Part shown: in pieces, positions 6,474 to 12,570 of the stretch | Layout: each line of letters begins with the position of its first letter | Numbering within the stretch: position 1 is the first letter of the stretch | Assembly (NCBI GenBank): GCA_007122565.1 | Contig: SKTJ01000078.1 | Span: 1 to 12,570 of the forward strand | DNA from: Syntrophomonadaceae bacterium | GTDB taxonomy: Bacteria > Bacillota > Dethiobacteria > DTU022 > UBA8154 | Length of the DNA stretch: 12,570 nucleotides | Direction of reading: 5' to 3' | The notes under the pieces: model-generated | Told to the model about the DNA's origin: nothing | Databases searched by the model: none | Seen by the model: only the letters and a program-made list of their open reading frames with translations | Program-made: the position numbers and the translations under genes

Positions 6474-7219
6474 TTACTTTTTTTTGGACTTAATCCTGCC
6501 CCATTTCCGGTCAAAAAGGTTTTGTTATGGCGATACAGTGCCTTCTTTTATGTCGTTGGCAATAAAAGTACGGTGTGAAAAATGATGGATAAACACATCA
6601 CCGGCACAGAAGAGTTTAAAGCCGGCCAGCCTGGCCCGCAGTAATCTCTGTCTTCATTGGTACCGAATCCAAACGCCTCGTCAAAAAAGCCGATCTTCTC
6701 CACTACTTCACGGTTGAGCAGGTAACAAAAGGCGCTCAGGCTGGATATGGGAAACCACCTGCTACTGTCGGGCCGGTTGAATGTGGCCGTAAAAGCATGC
6801 AACTCCCCCAGGTCCACGAATTCCCGCTCCAGCCTCTGCCGGGCAGGAACACGGTTTGCCCGGGGTCCAACGATGCCGATCTCCGGCTCACTTTCGGCAC
6901 AGGCCAGCATGTTGGAAAGCCAGTTGTGACTGACAATACAATCATTATTGAGCAGGGCCATGTACTTGGTGGAGGCGGCCTTCATCCCCTGGTTGTACCC
7001 CCCGGCAAAACCGCGGTTCTTATCGTTATGAATAACCTTGGCCCCGGGGATATGATCAAAAAATTCTTTTGTGCCGTCTGTTGAGCCATTGTTTATCAGA
7101 ATAAGTTTATACCCGGCTGGTGTGTACTCCTGTACGGATTGAAGGCAGGTCTTTGAGTATCCGAGGGCGTTATATGCGGCAATAATAATGGAAACATCCT
7201 TAACCGTCGCAGTCGGCAT
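6474..7219 (-). pseudogene. Family 2 (GT-A) glycosyltransferase, frameshifted and with premature stop
   Basis: From ATG 7219 (GAGG 9 nt upstream) the first 190 residues are a clear GT2 domain: VSIIIAAYNALGYSKTCLQS, INNGSTDGTKEFF, NRGFAGGYNQGMK, the DXD-like LNNDCIV, and FGTNEDRDYC with the catalytic-base region. Near 6636-6643 the frame breaks. The unshifted frame ends as nonsense at 6548 (223 aa). The -1 frame continues as expected of the family: LRARLAGFKLFCAGDVFIHH, then FSHRTFIANDIKEGTVSP. A TAA at 6525-6527 interrupts that, followed by QNLFDRKWGRIKSKKK and a TAA at 6474-6476, which still looks like a GT2 C-terminus. So there are two lesions. The truncated protein keeps the donor-binding core but loses the HH-F motif region, and is probably inactive. 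A sequencing error could explain one lesion, hardly both. Confidence 0.75.
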
Positions 7220-7301
7220 TACCGCTAACCTCTCCTTACCAAAATATCGTCTTTTATAGTTTATTATCAGAATGGGATTTTGTGATTTTTGTCATGGATT
7301 T

Positions 7302-7329
7302 TTGATTTACGGGAGGTTTATTGTATAAG
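7302..7329 (+). promoter_or_regulatory. Candidate sigma-A-type promoter of ytpB
   Basis: TTGATT (7302-7307) and TATAAG (7324-7329) are 16 nt apart on the plus strand. The start point would be near 7335, about 25 nt before the ATG at 7360. The GGGAGG at 7311-7316 lies inside the spacer and leads only to a three-codon TTG frame, so it is unlikely to serve translation. Confidence 0.4.
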
Positions 7330-7359
7330 TAGTAAGAGAATCGCTAAAGATTATAAATA

Positions 7360-8532
7360 ATGACCACTTTTAAGCTGACAGAAATAATTAATAAATCACG
7401 CATGACACTGCAAAAACCCTTTTCCCAGTGGTGTTTAATTGCCCGTCTGGTGGGAGGAGTTTTGCCTGCAGTAGAACGTGAATTAAGGGGATGGAAAGAT
7501 TACCTGAAGACTTGCCCCCCATCCTTTTTACGGGAACAGGCTTTGCAAAGTATTAAAAGCAAGCGGTTTCACTGCCAGGGAGGCGCCGCTTATACTCTCC
7601 TCAACCATGTTTCCCACCGTGATCTCCTGTCTTTCATCACGGCCTTTCAAACCATTAGCGATTATCTGGATAATCTCTGTGATCGGCTGCCCTTATGGCC
7701 TGTAGCACTTAATTATGGGGATATGGACACTGTCGTTAAAGAGGATGCATTGCGGGAGCAGGCATTCCGCAGCCTGCATGGTGCTATGCAACATGCACTG
7801 GAGGCAGAAGAAAATACAGCGGAGGTAGAAGACTTTTACAGTTATTATCCACACAAAGAGGATGGCGGATACTTACACGAGCTGGTAGGGAAATGCCGCA
7901 AAAGCATAACCAAACTGCCCAATCACCCACAGGTGCAGGACCAAACCCGCTTCTTGACCGGCCTCTATTGTGATTTACAAACCCTAAAACACCTCTCGTT
8001 TAAGCGCCGTGAGCAAGCTCTGCAGGATTGGTTTAAACCCTATCAGCAACGATTTTTTTTCTTATACTGGTATGAATTTGCTGCAGCAGCAGGCTCCACT
8101 CTGGGTGTTTTTGCCCTGCTGGCTACCGTATCCCGCAGCAATATGCACAATGATGAGAGCACTGCTCTGTTCAATCTGTATTTTCCCTGGATTTGTGGAC
8201 TGCATATTATGCTTGATTATTATATTGACCAGGCGGAAGACCGATTATCGGGGGATCTGAATTTCGTTTCTTATTACGAAGATAGTGTGCACTGTTTAGA
8301 GCGAATACAGTTCTTCATCCGGCAGGCGCTGCACCTTGCTGGCGGCTTGCCCCACGCTTTTTTTCACCGTAGCATAATCAAAGGCTTGCTGGCACTCTAT
8401 CTCTCCGACCCAAAAATTCGGGAGCAGGGACTGGAGGCAGAGGCACACAGCCTGCTTAAGGCAACGGGGGAAAAGGATACCTTTACCCTGTTTCACGTCT
8501 GCCGCCTGCTGCGCAGTACCGGTTGGTTGTAA
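7360..8532 (+). CDS. ytpB: YtpB-like (DUF2600) tetraprenyl-beta-curcumene synthase
   Basis: A 390-residue member of the DUF2600/YtpB family, large class IB terpene cyclases that convert heptaprenyl diphosphate (C35) to tetraprenyl-beta-curcumene in Bacillus. The family's Asp-rich motif is DYLDNLCD (residues 101-108), the middle signature GGYLHELVGKCRK (169-181), and the second metal-binding region DYYIDQAEDRLSGDLNFVSYY (286-306). These are intact, so the enzyme should be active. ATG 7360 is the first start after an in-frame TAA at 7354-7356. The ribosome site is weak (AAAG only). The gene is convergent with a polyprenyl diphosphate synthase whose stop is only 43 bp away, a likely substrate supplier. 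In Bacillus the product feeds C35 terpenoids (sporulene type) that protect spores. No SqhC-like second cyclase is in the window. Confidence 0.9.
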   Translation: MTTFKLTEIINKSRMTLQKPFSQWCLIARLVGGVLPAVERELRGWKDYLKTCPPSFLREQALQSIKSKRFHCQGGAAYTLLNHVSHRDLLSFITAFQTISDYLDNLCDRLPLWPVALNYGDMDTVVKEDALREQAFRSLHGAMQHALEAEENTAEVEDFYSYYPHKEDGGYLHELVGKCRKSITKLPNHPQVQDQTRFLTGLYCDLQTLKHLSFKRREQALQDWFKPYQQRFFFLYWYEFAAAAGSTLGVFALLATVSRSNMHNDESTALFNLYFPWICGLHIMLDYYIDQAEDRLSGDLNFVSYYEDSVHCLERIQFFIRQALHLAGGLPHAFFHRSIIKGLLALYLSDPKIREQGLEAEAHSLLKATGEKDTFTLFHVCRLLRSTGWL

Positions 8533-8575
8533 GGTCTGCACAGAGGTCTCAACAGGGCCACACAGAAAGCGACCC

Positions 8576-9598
8576 CTATTTTTTCCGATGTAAAACATAG
8601 GCAGCAAGTTTCTCCATGATCTCCCGGCCGGGGGTTTGCTCCAGGGCATGAAGGCTTTCCACGGCCCTGTTAACGTAGGCAGAGGCCTGCTCCTGCGCCC
8701 TTGCCAGGGGGCCGTTTTGACAAGCGGGATCCTCCAGAAAAGCAAGAGTTTCCGTGGAAAAATCACGCCTGCGAACCAGTTCACGCAGGTACCCCCCCCA
8801 TCGGGGATCCTCAAGCACATAAATCAGGGGCAGTGTGATCGTTCCTTCTCGCAGATCACTGCCAATGGGCTTACCAGTACATGCGGGGTCACCCCAAATA
8901 TCCAGCAAGTCGTCTGTAATCTGGAAAGCCATTCCCAGGTTACGTCCATAATTTTTAAGCTGCTCCACGGCATAGTCATCCAGTTTGGAAAGGAGTGCCC
9001 CCGCTTCGCAACAGGCCTCCAAAAGAACAGCAGTTTTACTATAGGCACAACGAAGATACTGGCCCTTACTTATGTTACAGTTAAAGGCGTTGCGGGACTG
9101 TTCTATCTCTCCCTCGCACATGGTACTGATCGCCGCTGTAAACAGGCAGATGAGGGCTTTATTTTTACAGAGAGCCACCAGTTCAAAAGCGCGGGCAAAA
9201 AAATAATCCCCGGTCAGCACTGCAGGATTGTTACCGTACAGGGAATTAAGGGAAGGTTTCCCCCGCCGTGTTTGTGCCCCATCAATTACATCATCATGGA
9301 GCAGGGATGCGGTGTGTATCAACTCAACGGCCGCAGCAACACGACACAGATCTCCCGGTTTGCCAAGTATATTACCTCCACTTAACAACACGAGAATGGG
9401 GCGCAAGCGTTTTCCCCGGTTTTGCACAACGTAGGAGACCAAATCCTGCATAGCCCCTGCTCCGGAAACGGTAAAATCAAGGAGTATCTCCTCCACAGCA
9501 AGCAGTTCATCCTCCAGCAGTGCGGTAATCATCAATTGCAATTCTTGCTCAGGGGCAATTTTATGATCATCAATTAAAGGTTGCTTTATTTCCGGCAA
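8576..9598 (-). CDS. trans-Polyprenyl diphosphate synthase (heptaprenyl-type, component II-like)
   Basis: A 340-residue all-alpha prenyltransferase that lengthens a prenyl diphosphate with isopentenyl diphosphate. GKRLRP (62-67), the first Asp-rich motif LLHDDVID (99-106) with the following RRGKPS, GEIEQ (163-167), and the second motif FQITDDLLDIWGD (225-237) with GKPIGSDLREGTITLPL are all present. Length and layout match the catalytic subunit of heptaprenyl diphosphate synthase (HepT) and also long-chain single-subunit enzymes. Product length cannot be read, and no HepS-like partner is visible. It begins with TTG at 9598, helped by AAAGGTG about 7 nt upstream; no in-frame ATG fits better. 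The YdcC-like gene ends 17 bp upstream on the same strand, so the two are probably co-transcribed. The product could be a menaquinone side chain, the YtpB substrate, or both. Confidence 0.88.
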   Translation of the reverse strand: MPEIKQPLIDDHKIAPEQELQLMITALLEDELLAVEEILLDFTVSGAGAMQDLVSYVVQNRGKRLRPILVLLSGGNILGKPGDLCRVAAAVELIHTASLLHDDVIDGAQTRRGKPSLNSLYGNNPAVLTGDYFFARAFELVALCKNKALICLFTAAISTMCEGEIEQSRNAFNCNISKGQYLRCAYSKTAVLLEACCEAGALLSKLDDYAVEQLKNYGRNLGMAFQITDDLLDIWGDPACTGKPIGSDLREGTITLPLIYVLEDPRWGGYLRELVRRRDFSTETLAFLEDPACQNGPLARAQEQASAYVNRAVESLHALEQTPGREIMEKLAAYVLHRKK

Positions 9599-9615
9599 AT
9601 ATAAACACCTTTCCC

Positions 9616-10320
9616 TTAATTTGAGGAATATAATGTCTTTCTAAAAAAGGCCGCATCAATACGAAACGTGTCCTCAGTAAGATCGGGGTTAAGATCAATC
9701 TTTTTGAAGGTAATAGTTTGGCACAGATGATCCTGTTCGTCATAAACCTGAATCTTAACCGGCAGCAAAGTCCGTTTTTCCAGCCATACTTTCTCCCAGG
9801 CATACCCCCGGGATACAGTCTGGGGAAATATCTTCAAAAGATAGTATGATCTCTTATCCTGCTTCTCTATACCCAGCAGTTCCACTTCGCGCGCCTTGGC
9901 CAATTGCTCCAGAAAAGAAGTGAGCAGGAATGGTGAGGCTGACATGTTACCATTTGACAAGGGGTTTAGCAGATAATAATCTTCAACCTCGGGACTGTAA
10001 ATCCAGCGCCTTTCCCCATCAGAAATAAACACCTGCGTCGGAGAACCTTCCCCAATATAAGAAGTAAAGACTTCTACGCGATAGCGTGCAGGAGCAAGAA
10101 ACCAGGTTTGCACAAAGTAACGCCGTGCTTCAATGCCCTCCGGGATTATTTCAAGAGAACTGTAATAGCTTTTTAGTCGTGTCCCGTTACGCAAAGCCCG
10201 CTCCACGATCTTTTCCCCGTCCATGCGGTAGTTATAGATATAATGGTAACCACCGGCAACTACCCCAAAAAATACCAGCAACAAAATCACCCAGCGGAAG
10301 CGGTTAAAAAGCCTTTTCAT
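9616..10320 (-). CDS. ydcC: LolA-like outer-membrane-lipoprotein-sorting-fold protein (YdcC-like)
   Basis: A 234-residue exported protein. MKRLFNRF followed by the hydrophobic stretch WVILLLVFFGVVAGGYHYIY gives a membrane anchor or uncleaved signal; no lipobox Cys is seen there. The rest has the LolA half-barrel pattern of strands: YYSSLEIIPEG, TWFLAPARYRVEVF, TQVFISDGERRWIYSPEVEDYYLLNP, then SYYLLKIFP, KVWLEKRTLLPVKIQVYD and a final EDTFRI. In Bacillus the homologue YdcC lies between acpS and alr, is a sporulation (sigma-E) protein, and its relatives act with germination and peptidoglycan enzymes. Here it lies downstream of CBS and nnrD genes. I chose ATG 10320 over 10356 because GGAG is 11 nt upstream of it and the signal then starts at the N-terminus. 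Followed 17 bp later by the polyprenyl synthase. Confidence 0.72.
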   Translation of the reverse strand: MKRLFNRFRWVILLLVFFGVVAGGYHYIYNYRMDGEKIVERALRNGTRLKSYYSSLEIIPEGIEARRYFVQTWFLAPARYRVEVFTSYIGEGSPTQVFISDGERRWIYSPEVEDYYLLNPLSNGNMSASPFLLTSFLEQLAKAREVELLGIEKQDKRSYYLLKIFPQTVSRGYAWEKVWLEKRTLLPVKIQVYDEQDHLCQTITFKKIDLNPDLTEDTFRIDAAFFRKTLYSSN

Positions 10321-10397
10321 TTCTTTACCATCTCCAAAGGGATGAAATGTATTCATTCTATTGATATACAGGCAGGGGTGGAATTATAACCAAATAC

Positions 10398-10554
10398 AAG
10401 AAGCAAGATGCAAGAAATAAGAAACAGGAGGAAAGGAAATCAGATAGATAGCAGGTAGATGGTAGATGGTAGGTAGGTTGGGGAGCAAAGCAGTAGGGGC
10501 GGTGGCAACCGCCTCTAGATTGCCCTACCACCTACCGCCTGCCTAACTACCCAA
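10398..10554. repeat. Low-complexity repeat region with a GGCGGT hairpin
   Basis: The spacer between the CBS and YdcC-like genes holds A/G-rich words (AAGCAAGATGCAAGAA), then GGTAGAT twice in tandem (10454-10467) and GGTAGGT, and ends with the complementary CCCTACCACCTACCGCC. At the centre GGCGGT-ggca-ACCGCC (10498-10513) makes a short tight hairpin, extended by weaker pairs. The two arms could fold into a longer imperfect hairpin downstream of the CBS stop (10555), which might end or slow its transcription. No T-run is present. Such GGTAG-rich spacers are repeated in several clostridial genomes as far as I recall. No coding sense is seen. Confidence 0.5.
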
Positions 10555-11013
10555 CTAATCCTCTGTCAACTGCCTGATAATGTCCTGACGGGTAACGATG
10601 CCGACGAGTTTATTATCGGCATTCACGACGGGAACGCGGTTGACTTCTTTTTTTGTCATGAGAGTGGCAATCTGCTCCAGCGGAGCGTCCTCATTTACCG
10701 TAAAAACCTTGCGGGACATTATTTCCCCCACAGTCAGGGCGATGGTTTTTTTCAACTCCTCAAAGAAACGTTTCTGGCTTTCGAGAAAAATAACACCCCC
10801 CAGGACTTCGCTGAACGCAGGTGCTTTCACTTCTTTTTCGCGGATCACCAGATCTCCTTCACTGATGATTCCCACTACCCTCTTTTCTTCATCCACCACC
10901 GGTAAACCACTGATCTGATGTTCAAGCAGGAGACGTGCCACCTGCTCCACTACATCACCGGGGCTAACAGTAATTACGTTTTTCGTCATGATCTGACCGG
11001 CATTTTTTTTCAT
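10555..11013 (-). CDS. Tandem CBS-domain protein
   Basis: A 152-residue cytoplasmic protein made almost wholly of two CBS domains (a Bateman module). CBS1 covers about residues 6-60 (IMTKNVITVSPGDVVEQVA, ISGLPVVDEEKRVVGIISEG), and CBS2 about 94-149 (GEIMSRKVFTVNEDAPLEQIA, VNRVPVVNADNKLVGIVTRQ). An insert of about 30 residues (KEVKAPAFSEVLGGVIFLES and following) sits between them. Such free-standing modules bind adenosyl nucleotides and sense energy state; the partner protein is not apparent. ATG 11013 is preferred over the upstream 11037 because GAAAGG lies 9 nt before it. It sits between the NnrD gene and the YdcC-like gene on the same strand, but a 256-bp repeat-filled spacer upstream argues for its own transcription unit. 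Confidence 0.88.
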   Translation of the reverse strand: MKKNAGQIMTKNVITVSPGDVVEQVARLLLEHQISGLPVVDEEKRVVGIISEGDLVIREKEVKAPAFSEVLGGVIFLESQKRFFEELKKTIALTVGEIMSRKVFTVNEDAPLEQIATLMTKKEVNRVPVVNADNKLVGIVTRQDIIRQLTED

Positions 11014-11084
11014 TCTATTCATCCTTTCGAGATGCATTATAAATATTTATTGTAACAACTCAGCACTCTTAAAAATAGCACAAA

Positions 11085-11261
11085 GGGGTTCAGGATTACC
11101 TGTGAGTAACCGTTCAGGCTTTATCAAAAGGCTTTGCCGGAACGGGGTTTCCACATGCTACGTGTTTGAGCGCAGCGAGTTTAGCATGTGTGCCGGGTCG
11201 GCAAAGGTAACCCTGTATCTTTAACTTGAGACTGCGGTTTCGAACAGGTATCCTGAACCCC
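11085..11261. repeat. 177-bp element with three nested inverted repeats
   Basis: Three pairs of arms are nested: outer 11085-11103 / 11244-11261 (18 of 19 positions, one extra T on the left), middle CTTTGCCG 11132-11139 / CGGCAAAG 11199-11206, and inner CACATGCTA 11152-11160 / TAGCATGTG 11182-11190. Such an arrangement can fold into one long stem or be an insertion element with terminal inverted repeats. It starts right behind the NnrD stop at 11270 and ends before the CBS gene. The right 34 bp recur at 203-236 in inverted orientation. No open frame and no target duplication are seen. Confidence 0.6.
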
Positions 11262-11269
11262 GCTGCAAA

Positions 11270-12570
11270 TTATACCTGAGTAATAGTAAGATATTCTCCC
11301 GGCCGGTGCGGAACCAGGGTCACTATCTGTTGGAAAGCGGCGGGAATAAAGGATAAAACATCACCAGCTGTATGCCCCCGCAGGCCACTGTGCGCTACCA
11401 TCAGGTCGGCGGACAGGCCGTGCAGGTAGACGCCGGCAACAGCCGCCTCGTGCGGTAACAGGCCTTGGACCAGCAGGGCGGCAATTATTCCGGTCAATAA
11501 ATCTCCACTGCCGGCAGTTGCCAGGGCGGCATTTCCGGTGGGGTTGATAAATAGTTCACCTGTGGGCAGGGCTACCACTGTATGAGCACCCTTGAGCACG
11601 ATGACGCAATCCCACTCCATTGCCTTTGCAGCGGCCAGTTCCCACCTTTGCCTTTGTAGTGTCTCCACATCCATCCCCAATAAACGGGCCATCTCCCCGG
11701 GATGGGGCGTTAAAACCAGGGGTGGCTTATTCTCCCACTGCAACAGGGATGGATTTCGAGCCAAAGCTCCCAGCGCGCCCGCGTCTATAACAAGGGGTAA
11801 ACGGAGTTCTTTTATGAGCTGGTGTAAAAGAGCCAGGGTGGAATGTCCGGGGTCCATACCCGGCCCCACTGCCAGGGCCTGGCAGGAACATGATTCTTCC
11901 TGAATACGGGGGAATCCGGCGGCATCCAGGTTGCCCTCTCCATCACCGGGCAGTTCGCGCACGATCACCTCTTTTAATTTATTTTCCAATACAGGGCGCA
12001 GTTCCGGTGCGGCACCGAGATAAACCAGGCCGGCACCACCTCGCAGTGCCGCCTCCGCTGCCAGGACAGCTGCACCGCTCATTCCCGGTGAGCCGGCTAA
12101 AAGCAGCAGGCGCCCATAAGTTCCCTTGTTGCTCTGCTGCGGGCGGGCAGGCAGCAAAGCCTGCACTGACTGTCCCGTGATCAATTGTTCAGACGCAGCA
12201 TATCCTTCAAGCAATTGCTCCGGAATCCCAATATCAGCCACCACGACCCGGCCTGCGGATGCCGCTCCCGGATAAAGGAGCAACCCCCGTTTTGGCAGGG
12301 CAAAAGTGACAGTATGTCGTGCCTTTACGGCGACGCCCATGATTTCTCCACTATCCGCGCAGACCCCGGAAGGTATGTCCACCGCCAGGACTGGCGCAGG
12401 GCTTTCATTAATGGCCCGGATCAGTGTGGCAAAGCTTGCGCTCACTTCACTTTTCAGTCCCGTGCCGAGCAGGGCGTCCACGATAAGGTCCTCTTCCCCC
12501 AGATTTTTTAATATTTTCAGGGGGTCCTCTTCTGTTACCAGGTGAACGGGAATTCCCTGCTTTAACAAAA
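11270..12570 (-). CDS. nnrD: Bifunctional NAD(P)H-hydrate epimerase / ADP-dependent dehydratase (partial, 5' end cut by window)
   Basis: The visible 433 codons lack the start, which lies beyond the right edge. The first part is the end of a YjeF_N epimerase domain (DLIVDALLGTGLKSEVS, VLAVDIPSGVCADSGEI, VTFALPKRGLLLYPG). It is followed by a complete YjeF_C/NnrD ribokinase-like domain: GTYGRLLLLAGSPGMSGAAV, AAEAALRGGAGLV, LAVGPGMD, PLVIDAGAL, VLTPHPGEMARLLG, VIVLKGAHTVV and GNAALATAGSGDLLTGIIAA with the catalytic-site Asp. The enzyme repairs hydrated NADH and NADPH, formed by heat or GAPDH side reaction. The R and S forms are interconverted by the epimerase and the S form is dehydrated with ADP. 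Both halves being fused is usual in bacteria. In clostridia the gene often precedes or follows acpS, and a nearby YdcC-like gene fits that setting. The stop is TGA... frame end at 11270 near the repeat element. Confidence 0.9.
   Translation of the reverse strand, partial: LLKQGIPVHLVTEEDPLKILKNLGEEDLIVDALLGTGLKSEVSASFATLIRAINESPAPVLAVDIPSGVCADSGEIMGVAVKARHTVTFALPKRGLLLYPGAASAGRVVVADIGIPEQLLEGYAASEQLITGQSVQALLPARPQQSNKGTYGRLLLLAGSPGMSGAAVLAAEAALRGGAGLVYLGAAPELRPVLENKLKEVIVRELPGDGEGNLDAAGFPRIQEESCSCQALAVGPGMDPGHSTLALLHQLIKELRLPLVIDAGALGALARNPSLLQWENKPPLVLTPHPGEMARLLGMDVETLQRQRWELAAAKAMEWDCVIVLKGAHTVVALPTGELFINPTGNAALATAGSGDLLTGIIAALLVQGLLPHEAAVAGVYLHGLSADLMVAHSGLRGHTAGDVLSFIPAAFQQIVTLVPHRPGEYLTITQV

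Noticed and set aside
7311..7332. Gene start at TTG 7321 behind GGGAGG
   Set aside because: The frame is TTG-TAT-AAG-TAG, so it encodes three residues only, and the site lies inside the candidate promoter spacer.
8636..9385. Plus-strand open frame of 249 codons
   Set aside because: It lies wholly antisense to the polyprenyl diphosphate synthase, whose motifs are intact. Its product shows no domain or plausible start site.
11592..12545. Plus-strand open frames opposite the NnrD gene
   Set aside because: Shadows of a well-conserved bifunctional enzyme; no ribosome sites or domains.
1..12570. CRISPR array, tRNA, rRNA, phage or toxin-antitoxin genes
   Set aside because: No regularly spaced repeats, cloverleaf with acceptor-stem and T-loop words, rRNA signature or phage gene was seen on either strand.

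Overview
The window looks like chromosomal DNA of an endospore-forming, anaerobic member of the Bacillota, of the Peptococcaceae / Desulfotomaculum-Pelotomaculum type. That is an inference from gene content: a YtpB-type C35 terpene cyclase, a YdcC/LolA-like sporulation lipoprotein near a bifunctional NAD(P)HX-repair enzyme, remains of a YheC/YheD-type spore-coat ATP-grasp gene, a CAP-domain secreted protein and a SPOCS-like protein. Shine-Dalgarno sites are strong Gram-positive ones (AGGAGG, GGGAGG).

Left part (1-2811): the tail of an unidentified gene runs in from the left (1-162, +). A SAM-dependent methyltransferase (243-938, -) and a GT4 glycosyltransferase (1120-2319, +) follow, divergently arranged around a promoter region with a perfect 13-bp dyad. 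They suggest the edge of a surface-polysaccharide locus. A decayed ATP-grasp gene (2331-2724, -) comes next. Its 5' side abuts a perfect 25-bp hairpin of the GGACGGTTTC type, which resembles repeated palindromes known from clostridial genomes.

Middle part (2812-7219): a group that looks related to the spore or cell surface. It holds a secreted CAP-domain protein (-), a large unrecognised protein with six units spaced about 50 residues apart followed by a long coiled coil (3802-5322, +), and a convergent SPOCS-like Cys-containing protein (5339-6139, -). A 57-aa basic protein with a TTG start (6249-6422, -) was found by reading the sequence. A family-2 glycosyltransferase broken by a frameshift and a premature stop (6474-7219, -) closes this part.

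Right part (7360-12570): a YtpB-like sesquarterpene cyclase (+) faces a trans-polyprenyl diphosphate synthase (-), which could make its C35 substrate. Upstream on the minus strand are YdcC/LolA-like, CBS-pair and NnrD/NnrE genes. The last is cut by the window edge. The spacers carry repeats: a low-complexity GGTAGAT/GGCGGT hairpin region (10398-10554) and a 177-bp element of nested inverted repeats (11085-11261). The right end of that element recurs in inverted orientation at 203-236.

No rRNA, tRNA, CRISPR array, intact transposase or phage gene was seen. The best candidates for something undescribed are the propeller-like/coiled-coil protein with its convergent SPOCS-like partner, the small basic protein, and the dispersed repeat family.
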